Assembly (NCBI GenBank): GCA_016764455.1
Contig: JAESRU010000034.1
Coordinates: 1-5,036, forward strand
Direction of reading: 5' to 3'
Source of the DNA: Hyphomicrobiales bacterium
Lineage (GTDB): Bacteria > Pseudomonadota > Alphaproteobacteria > Rhizobiales > NORP267
Length of the DNA stretch: 5,036 bases
How positions within the stretch are numbered: position 1 is the first letter of the stretch; every line of letters starts with the position of its first letter. The translations under genes were made by a program, and so were the position numbers. The notes beneath the pieces were generated by a model that worked only from the letters and a program-made list of their open reading frames with translations, made no database searches and had not been told where the DNA came from. This document shows, piece by piece, positions 1 through 5,036 of this stretch.

Positions 1-1
1 G

Positions 2-622
2 GTGGGCCAGTCAAAGGCGACCTACAAGGGCGGTGAAGCGCTCCATGCGCGCGATCTGGAGCAAACCCATATCCTGATCGGTTTCAAAGGTATGCCGTAC
101 AGTGATGATGATTTTTATGCGACCCAGGTCCTGTCGGGAATTTTGGGTGGCGGCATGTCGTCGCGCCTGTTTCAGGAAGTCCGGGAAAAACGCGGTCTTT
201 GTTATTCGGTTTATGCCTTCCACTGGGCTTTCCACGATGCCGGGTTATTCGGCGTCTATGCTGCAACCGGCAACGATCAGCTTGCCGAGTTGACCCCTGT
301 GCTTTGTCAGGAATTGCGCCGCACAATGTCGGATATCACAGCGGAAGAGGTTGCCAGGGTCCGGGCCCAGGTCCGAACCGGGATTGCATTGAGCCTCGAA
401 TCTTCCGGCACCCGCGCCGGTCAAATTGCCCGCCAGATAATGTTGTTTGACCGGATTATCCCGGTTCAGGAAATTGTCGACAAAATCGAAAAAATTGATG
501 AGGAACAGGTTATGGCGGTTGCCAGACGCTTGTTTGCGAACGAAGAATTGACGCTTGCCGTGATTGGAGACTTGTCCGGCGTGGAAAGCTGCGCCAAGAT
601 CAAGGATCGTTTGGTTGGCTGA
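2..622 (+). CDS. M16 family peptidase (processing-peptidase type), C-terminal half, 5' truncated by the window
   Basis: Only the last 206 residues are visible; the frame is open to the left edge. The GTG at base 2 is very unlikely to be the true start, because M16B proteins are about 420 residues with two similar halves. The fragment carries the hallmark of the second half, a GGGMSSRLFQEVREKRGLCY stretch (fragment residues 49-68). Its Arg and Tyr belong to the conserved R/Y region that in M16 enzymes helps form the active site. The zinc-binding HxxEH motif lies in the first half, outside the window, so activity cannot be judged. The family includes mitochondrial processing peptidase and bacterial relatives that cleave peptides; the substrate here is unknown. 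An acetyltransferase gene follows after 17 bases on the same strand, suggesting an operon. In alphaproteobacteria I recall threonine synthase often lying upstream, but that is outside this sequence. The family call is firm; the exact role is not. Confidence 0.93.
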   Translation: MGQSKATYKGGEALHARDLEQTHILIGFKGMPYSDDDFYATQVLSGILGGGMSSRLFQEVREKRGLCYSVYAFHWAFHDAGLFGVYAATGNDQLAELTPVLCQELRRTMSDITAEEVARVRAQVRTGIALSLESSGTRAGQIARQIMLFDRIIPVQEIVDKIEKIDEEQVMAVARRLFANEELTLAVIGDLSGVESCAKIKDRLVG

Positions 623-625
623 CCC

Positions 626-633
626 AAAAGAGA
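626..633 (+). promoter_or_regulatory. Ribosome binding site for the RimJ-like gene
   Basis: A purine run, AAAAGAGA, lies between the peptidase stop (620-622) and the ATG at 640, with a 6-base spacer. It is a modest Shine-Dalgarno match. It supports the ATG at 640 over the out-of-frame ATG at 635. The tight spacing argues that no separate promoter lies between the two genes. Confidence 0.5.
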
Positions 634-639
634 CATGAA

Positions 640-1227
640 ATGGCGTTCCTGCGTAGCAATACAAAAAACGAAATTCCTACCGGGCTTCATGGCGAAGGCG
701 TGTTTTTGCGCGCCCCCCAGATGAGTGACTATGTCCAATGGGAGCCATTGCGCCGAGAAAGCCAGGTTTTCCTTACGCCCTGGGAACCGTCCTGGCCGAA
801 AAATGATTTAACCCGCCAGGCATTTCGCCGCCGGATACGCCGGTATGCTCGCGACATCCGCCTTGACGAATCCTACCCGTTTTTTGTCTTCGACGCCCAT
901 GGCGACGAATTGCTTGGTGGTCTGACATTGGCAAATGTCCGCCGCGGGGTGACCCAAGCCTGTTCCCTCGGTTATTGGTTAGGTGTGAACAAGACCGGCA
1001 AAGGCCATATGACCGCCGCAATCTTGGCAATCATTCCATATGTTTTCGGGTCCTTGCGCCTGCACCGGATTGAAGCGGCCTGTTTGCCGGAGAACCACCG
1101 TTCGGTTCGTCTGCTTGAGCGCACAGGATTTCAACATGAGGGGCTGGCGCGGCGCTATTTGTGCATTAACGATGTTTGGCAAGATCACCGGCTTTTTGCC
1201 CGTCTGGAAGGTGATCCCGTCAGCTGA
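640..1227 (+). CDS. rimJ: RimJ/RimL-type GNAT N-acetyltransferase
   Basis: A 195-residue cytoplasmic protein, the normal length for RimJ/RimL enzymes. These transfer acetyl from acetyl-CoA to protein N-termini; RimJ of E. coli acetylates ribosomal protein S5. The N-terminal part has the LxAP and LTPWEPSWP elements (residues 23-53) typical of RimJ-like proteins. A basic helix follows (RRRIRRYARDIR, 63-74). The acetyl-CoA motif A is GYWLGVNKTGKGHMTAA (111-127): it keeps the GxG of the pyrophosphate loop (G120, G122), with Asn at the usual Q/R position. Then come LHRIEAACLPENHRSVRLLE (141-160), with the family's N152 and S155, and the RTGF turn (161-164). The start ATG has a plausible ribosome binding site. 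It probably forms an operon with the upstream peptidase. Membership in GNAT is firm. Ribosomal S5 as substrate is inferred from the family name only, and another protein substrate is possible. Confidence 0.9.
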   Translation: MAFLRSNTKNEIPTGLHGEGVFLRAPQMSDYVQWEPLRRESQVFLTPWEPSWPKNDLTRQAFRRRIRRYARDIRLDESYPFFVFDAHGDELLGGLTLANVRRGVTQACSLGYWLGVNKTGKGHMTAAILAIIPYVFGSLRLHRIEAACLPENHRSVRLLERTGFQHEGLARRYLCINDVWQDHRLFARLEGDPVS

Positions 1228-1321
1228 ATGGTGTAGGATTGGCCTCTTGCTTACTCTGAAACGCAGGATTTGGTGTTCGTGTTGAGCATCAAGATTTTGG
1301 GTTTGCAGGGTTTTAATTTTT

Positions 1322-1330
1322 TAAGGTGGT
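1322..1330 (+). promoter_or_regulatory. Ribosome binding site that decides the start of the GGDEF-EAL gene
   Basis: TAAGGTGGT matches the ideal TAAGGAGGT at eight of nine bases. The first GTG of the open frame (1326) lies inside this element and the second (1332) starts one base after it, so neither can easily use it. The third GTG, at 1341, is 10 bases downstream and gives the protein a clean signal peptide. I therefore prefer 1341. A shorter pairing through TAAGG alone could still serve 1332. Confidence 0.55.
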
Positions 1331-1340
1331 TGTGACTTTC

Positions 1341-4226
1341 GTGCGGTCGATAATTTTTGCAGCAATTACACTTCTGGCTGCGTTCCTTGCGAACGTCGGC
1401 TCGGTCTATGCGCTCGAAGCGATTGCGGTACCACCGGAAACGCCCGCGATCGATCTCACCAATTTGATCGAATTGCGCGAATCTGCCGACGATCGAATCC
1501 AGGTTTCCACTGCCCCCGGAACAGACGGCCTGGTTCGCCGCATCGAGGTGAATGCCACCGAATCCGGGCGATCATCCTATTGGGCAGTTTTTGGCCTGAC
1601 CAACAATTCCAACCAGCAAATTGTGCGCTTATTGGTTGCAGATCATCATCGGTTGGTGAATTCAGGAATAATCTGGCCAGATCTGGGCGCATCCAGAATT
1701 GCCGCGATTACACCGTCACAAGGTTTCCGCCCGGACAGACAGGCGAGCCAGAGCGCTGATGTGTTTCAGATCACACTTGATCCTGGTTCAACGGTTACAT
1801 TTGTTACCGAGTTGCGCGGTCCGACTTTGCCGCTGCTGACTTTGTGGCAACCAGACGCCTACAAGGACAAGATCAGAAATATAACCCTGTTCCAGGGCAT
1901 CGTGATCGGGATCAGCGGCATGCTGGCCATGTTCTTAACGATCGTATTTGTGGTGCGCGGCACTTTGATGTTTCCCGCCGCCGCCGCGTTCGCCTGGGCG
2001 GTGCTTGCCTATGTCAGCATCGATTTTGGCTTTTGGCAAAAAGTCTTCCGGATTCAGGTCGAGGGCGATCAGGCCTATCGCGCGGCGTCAGAATCCATGT
2101 TGGCGGCGACTTTGTTGCTGTTCCTGTTTGCCTATCTGAGTTTGAACCGACGCCATGTTCATGTGAGCCTGTCTCATTCGGTGGCGTTATCAACCTTGCT
2201 GATGATCGGTCTGGCAGTGTTCTCAACCTATCAAGCTCCGGTTGCTGCCGGGTTGGCAAGAATTTCACTAGCCGCAATTGGCATCCTCGGATTTGGGCTA
2301 ATCCTTTATTGGTCGTTCCGCAGATTTGACCGGGCGATCATGTTGATCCCCACCTGGATGTTATTGCTGGTCTGGTTGTTTGGCGCGGGCGTTACCGTTA
2401 CCGGCCATCTGGTAGGTGATTTTGTCCCGCCGGCACTCTCCGGTGGTCTGGTGCTGATCGTCCTGTTGATCGCCTTCACGGTACTCCAGCATGCATTTTC
2501 CGGCGGCGCGGCGTTGCGCACCAAAGAAACCGATTCAGGTCGGCGCGCGCTGGCAATGACCGGTGCTGGCGATGCCATATGGGAATGGAATATCGATCGG
2601 GATACGATTTATGCTGGCGCAGAAGCCGAGCGTCTATTGTGTGTACCGGAAGGAACCCTAACTTGTTCGAGCCGTGTTTGGGTCGGTCATTTGCACCCCT
2701 CTGACCGGGACCGTTTTAAAACCGCGCTTCATGCAGCCGTAGAATTGCATGGCGGGCGGGTCGATCAGGATATCCGGATGCGCCAGGAAAATGGCCATTA
2801 TACCTGGTTCAGAGTGAAAGCCCGGCCAGTGGTTGGCGCAGATGACCGGATCGTACGCTGTGTTGGAACCATATCTGACGTGAACGAGGAGCGAACAGCG
2901 CGCGAGCGTTTGTTGCACGATGCAGTTCACGACAATCTGACCGGATTGCCCAACCGGGAATTGTTTCTGGATCGTCTGAACTCGGCCATGCTACGTGCCC
3001 GCAGCGATGGCGGGGCGCCGCCCAATCTCTTTTTAATTGATCTGGACCGGTTCCGGAATGTGAACGAAAGCATCGGACACGCGGCGGGCGACAGTGTGTT
3101 GCTGACAATTGCACGCAGATTGGCGCGTAACCTGAGACCTCAGGATACGCTGGCCCGTCTATCGGGAGATCAGTTCGGTCTTATCCTGGTATCTGAACGT
3201 GATGCCAAGCGCGTCGCGGCATTTGCAGAATTATTGCGCCGCGCGCTCCAGGCACCGATTACATTTGCAGGCCGTGAAATTGTACTGACCGCCAGCATAG
3301 GCATTGCCCTCTACGAGGGCCGCCATTCCAAGCCCCATGACCTGCTCAAGGAAGCAGAGACGGCGCTACAACATGCCAAGCGACGTGGGCCAGATACAAT
3401 TGAAGCCTACAAGCCCCACATGGCCTCTGGTCAGGAAGATCGCCTCAGGCTCGAAAACGACCTTCGCAAGGCAATGAAGGGCAACCAGATCAAGATCATG
3501 TATCAGCCAATTATCCGGCTGGTGAATTTTGAAGTTGCAGGGTTTGAAGCGCTCGCCCGTTGGCAGCATCCCCGGCTTGGGCTTTTGAAGCCTGATGATT
3601 TTATTCCGATCGCCGAAGAAGCAGACCTGATCGCAGAACTTGGCCTGTTTGTTTTGGAACAAACCGCAATTCAGTTGAAGAAATGGCAGGATGGAGAGGC
3701 GCATGGGCGCAGCCTCTTTGCCAGCGTCAATATTTCCTCGCGCCAGATTGTCGGTCAAAACTTGCTTGGCGATATCAAATCGGTGCTGGCCCGAAGTCGC
3801 GTTGAACCAGGCACGCTTAAACTTGAAGTCACTGAATCTATCGTGATGCAAAACCCTGAATATGCCGCCCATGTTCTAAAAGCGGTGCGGGATCTCGGAG
3901 CCGGGCTGTCGATGGATGATTTCGGCACCGGATATTCCTCGCTCTCCTATCTGGAGCGCTTTCCGTTCGATACCGTCAAGATCGACAAATCCTTTGTCCA
4001 GACAAACAGCAATGGTCGCCGTCCAGTACTGCTCCGCTCAATTGTTGCCATGGCGCATGACCTCGGCATGGAAGTCGTGGCGGAGGGTGCTGAATCTGAT
4101 GATGATGCCCATGATCTTTTCGAGATCGGGTGCCAATATGCCCAGGGGTATTTCTTCGGCGAGCCGATGACCGCTGAGAATGCAACAAAATTGTTGCGCG
4201 AGCACGAAGTTCATCTGGTGGAATAA
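1341..4226 (+). CDS. Membrane-bound sensory c-di-GMP phosphodiesterase: periplasmic domain, 7 TM, PAS, degenerate GGDEF, EAL
   Basis: About 961 residues, numbered from the GTG at 1341; the frame opens at GTG 1326. Residues 1-24 look like a signal peptide (MRS, hydrophobic core, VYA cleavage site). Residues 25-181 form a probable periplasmic domain. Seven hydrophobic segments follow, near 184-205, 208-228, 251-268, 278-297, 300-325, 332-355 and 363-385; this layout resembles 7TMR-DISM receptors. A PAS domain (about 400-515; IWEWNI, HPSDRDRF, GTISDV) joins through a short helix to GGDEF (about 528-690). The signature is SGDQF (608-612) instead of GGDEF, with an RPQD I-site (599-602) five residues before it. 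EAL (about 704-950) keeps E736 and R740 of EALAR, N797, E829, D859-D860 in DDFGTGYSS, K880, E915 and Q935, the metal-binding and catalytic set known from RocR. I infer that it hydrolyses c-di-GMP and that GGDEF is regulatory. The signal sensed is unknown. It lies 113 bases after rimJ and converges on yqgE. Confidence 0.93.
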   Translation: MRSIIFAAITLLAAFLANVGSVYALEAIAVPPETPAIDLTNLIELRESADDRIQVSTAPGTDGLVRRIEVNATESGRSSYWAVFGLTNNSNQQIVRLLVADHHRLVNSGIIWPDLGASRIAAITPSQGFRPDRQASQSADVFQITLDPGSTVTFVTELRGPTLPLLTLWQPDAYKDKIRNITLFQGIVIGISGMLAMFLTIVFVVRGTLMFPAAAAFAWAVLAYVSIDFGFWQKVFRIQVEGDQAYRAASESMLAATLLLFLFAYLSLNRRHVHVSLSHSVALSTLLMIGLAVFSTYQAPVAAGLARISLAAIGILGFGLILYWSFRRFDRAIMLIPTWMLLLVWLFGAGVTVTGHLVGDFVPPALSGGLVLIVLLIAFTVLQHAFSGGAALRTKETDSGRRALAMTGAGDAIWEWNIDRDTIYAGAEAERLLCVPEGTLTCSSRVWVGHLHPSDRDRFKTALHAAVELHGGRVDQDIRMRQENGHYTWFRVKARPVVGADDRIVRCVGTISDVNEERTARERLLHDAVHDNLTGLPNRELFLDRLNSAMLRARSDGGAPPNLFLIDLDRFRNVNESIGHAAGDSVLLTIARRLARNLRPQDTLARLSGDQFGLILVSERDAKRVAAFAELLRRALQAPITFAGREIVLTASIGIALYEGRHSKPHDLLKEAETALQHAKRRGPDTIEAYKPHMASGQEDRLRLENDLRKAMKGNQIKIMYQPIIRLVNFEVAGFEALARWQHPRLGLLKPDDFIPIAEEADLIAELGLFVLEQTAIQLKKWQDGEAHGRSLFASVNISSRQIVGQNLLGDIKSVLARSRVEPGTLKLEVTESIVMQNPEYAAHVLKAVRDLGAGLSMDDFGTGYSSLSYLERFPFDTVKIDKSFVQTNSNGRRPVLLRSIVAMAHDLGMEVVAEGAESDDDAHDLFEIGCQYAQGYFFGEPMTAENATKLLREHEVHLVE

Positions 4227-4229
4227 GCG

Positions 4230-4829
4230 TTACGCGTGACCGGCATCGCTGGTTAGCTGCCCTGGGCTGACGCCAAGTTTTTCAAGCGCGGCATCGTATT
4301 TTTTGTCCAAATCGACCCCAAATACCAACTCCGGATCGGCGTCGCAATTGAGCCACCCATTGGCCTGAATTTCGTCTTCCAATTGTCCTGCTGCCCACCC
4401 GGCATAGCCAAGCGCGAGCAGGGATTCGTCTGGCCCGTTACCGCTGGCAATTGCTTTTAATATGTCCAGGGTTGCAGTCAGACAAATTCCACCATCAATA
4501 ACGAGGGTGTTTTCCTTGGCGAAATAATCATTGCTGTGAAGGACAAACCCGCGGCCTGGTTCTACCGGGCCGCCAATCAGGATCGGTGGAGGGGATTTGT
4601 GAGAGGGTACGGAAATCTGGTTTTCGTCGTTGTTTAAACCCAATTGCTCCAGCAATTCTTCAAACTCAATCCCCTCAGATCGGCGATTGACGATAATGCC
4701 CATCGCGCCTTCGTCTGAATGAGCGCAGATGTAAATGACAGATCGCAAAAACCGTGGATCTTCCATATTCGGCATCGCCATAAGCATCTGGCCGCACAAA
4801 AATCCGTTATCGTGTTCTTTGCTGATCAT
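4230..4829 (-). CDS. YqgE/AlgH family protein (UPF0301)
   Basis: A 199-residue soluble protein, close to the usual 185-200 of the family. Diagnostic stretches are [20 protein letters not shown] (residues 14-33), GAMGIIVNR (41-49), the [15 protein letters not shown] region (85-99) and [14 protein letters not shown] (141-154), ending near W159. All core blocks are present and in order, so the gene looks intact. The family is widespread in proteobacteria. AlgH was named from alginate regulation in Pseudomonas, but its biochemical role is unsettled, so I assign none. The ATG at 4829 is the only ATG I can place in frame with a family-like N-terminus; the ATGs just upstream (4836, 4839) are out of frame. 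The ribosome binding site is weak, with only GATGGGA next to the start. It converges with the GGDEF-EAL gene, stop codons 3 bases apart. The residues before FLCGQ vary between relatives, so the exact start is less certain than the family. Confidence 0.93.
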   Translation of the reverse strand: MISKEHDNGFLCGQMLMAMPNMEDPRFLRSVIYICAHSDEGAMGIIVNRRSEGIEFEELLEQLGLNNDENQISVPSHKSPPPILIGGPVEPGRGFVLHSNDYFAKENTLVIDGGICLTATLDILKAIASGNGPDESLLALGYAGWAAGQLEDEIQANGWLNCDADPELVFGVDLDKKYDAALEKLGVSPGQLTSDAGHA

Positions 4830-4870
4830 GTCCCATCATCTCAAAACTGGCCGCGTATCGCAATGATGTC

Positions 4871-4876
4871 GTTATA
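4871..4876 (-). promoter_or_regulatory. Candidate -10 box for yqgE
   Basis: Read on the minus strand this is TATAAC, five of six matches to TATAAT, about 41 bases before the yqgE ATG, so transcription could start near 4864. The hexamer 17 bases upstream (CTGGTT, 4894-4899) is a poor -35 box. The call rests on position, AT-richness and the -10 match only. Confidence 0.3.
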
Positions 4877-4967
4877 AAATTTGCGCAGGCTTGAACCAGG
4901 TTTCATTTAAAACGGTTCGCTTTTCCGGCAACTATCTCTAAAATAGCTCAAAACCATTAGAAAGCTG

Positions 4968-4997
4968 TCTATTTTGCACATTTCAAAATCTATTTTG
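4968..4997 (+). repeat. Pair of exact 9-bp direct repeats, TCTATTTTG, 21 bases apart
   Basis: TCTATTTTG occurs at 4968-4976 and again at 4989-4997, two DNA turns apart. The second copy also forms the palindrome CAAAAT-CT-ATTTTG (4984-4997). An inverted seven-base match, AAAATAG, lies at 4940-4946. The arrangement could be an operator between divergent genes. However, both copies sit in the same reading frame (Ser-Ile-Leu) of the possible coding start described below, and the local AT-richness makes chance repeats likely. Confidence 0.35.
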
Positions 4998-5036
4998 TAT
5001 GTTTTACCCCTTGCTCTCGCTGGGCTTATGTCAGGC
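4974..5036 (+). CDS. Possible N-terminus of a divergent exported protein, truncated by the right edge
   Basis: From the TTG at 4974 the frame is open to the edge and reads like a signal peptide: MHISKS, then a hydrophobic run ILYVLPLALAGLM. A purine stretch AGAAAG (4959-4964) lies 9 bases upstream as a weak ribosome binding site. Other starts in the same frame are CTG 4965, TTG 4995 and ATG 5028. ATG 4999 in another frame would give MFYPLLSLGLCQA. The last in-frame stop upstream is the TAG at 4944-4946. A DsbD-like thiol-disulfide protein next to yqgE is something I recall from alphaproteobacteria, but nothing here proves it. With about 21 codons visible, this may be plain spacer. Confidence 0.25.
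   Translation, partial: MHISKSILYVLPLALAGLMSG

Noticed and set aside
245..664. Minus-strand open frame of 139 residues
   Set aside because: It lies antisense to the M16 peptidase, shows no recognisable domain, and its composition fits a shadow of that gene's codon pattern.
1228..1325. Promoter for the GGDEF-EAL gene in the 98-base spacer
   Set aside because: TTGAGC (1282-1287) and TTTAAT (1312-1317) are 24 bases apart, too far for a normal sigma-70 promoter. A promoter is likely here, but I cannot place it.
1844..2329. Plus-strand open frame of 161 residues inside the membrane region
   Set aside because: It is an out-of-frame reading of the seven-helix segment; the sequence is Arg/Cys-rich and without a domain.
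3366..3872. Minus-strand open frame of 168 residues inside the EAL region
   Set aside because: It overlaps the fully conserved EAL catalytic domain and has no family signature.
4252..4271. Hairpin GTTAGC / GCTGAC as a terminator
   Set aside because: A six-pair stem including a wobble pair, inside the yqgE coding region and with no T-run on either side.
4947..4960. CtrA-like site around CAAAACCATTAG
   Set aside because: It lacks the TTAA half-site spacing of known CtrA boxes and has only a partial AACCAT core.
4907..5035. Minus-strand open frame entering from the right edge and ending at 4907
   Set aside because: About 42 AT-rich codons with no recognisable protein pattern. It could be a gene's C-terminus, but an AT-rich spacer explains it as well.

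Overview
The window reads as ordinary chromosomal sequence from an alphaproteobacterium. I base this on the run of gene families (M16 processing-type peptidase, RimJ-type acetyltransferase, membrane GGDEF-EAL protein, YqgE/AlgH protein) and on the RimJ-like wording of the acetyltransferase. The coding sequence looks moderately GC-rich by eye. The right-hand spacer is clearly more AT-rich. I cannot fix the genus; a Rhodospirillales- or Rhizobiales-like source is a guess.

Layout. Bases 1-622 hold the C-terminal half of an M16 zinc-peptidase-family protein that runs in from the left edge. After 17 bases comes a complete RimJ-like GNAT acetyltransferase (640-1227), on the same strand and probably in the same operon. 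A 98-base spacer leads to the dominant gene (about 1341-4226). It encodes a membrane-bound c-di-GMP protein with a signal peptide, a periplasmic domain of about 155 residues, seven membrane helices, PAS, a degenerate GGDEF domain and an apparently intact EAL domain. It converges, with only 3 bases between stop codons, on a minus-strand YqgE/AlgH (UPF0301) gene (4230-4829). The last 207 bases are an AT-rich spacer. It probably carries the yqgE promoter and perhaps the first codons of a divergent secreted protein leaving the right edge.

How the genes fit together. The first two genes act on protein chains (proteolysis and probable N-terminal acetylation) and look co-transcribed. The third is a sensory protein that most likely degrades c-di-GMP in response to a periplasmic or membrane cue, with its GGDEF domain acting as a regulatory module. 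YqgE has no agreed biochemical role. I see no mobile element, CRISPR array, RNA gene, phage gene, frameshift or clear sign of recent transfer. The point most worth following is the degenerate SGDQF site with a preserved I-site beside a complete EAL catalytic set. I found no convincing evidence of an undescribed multi-gene system.
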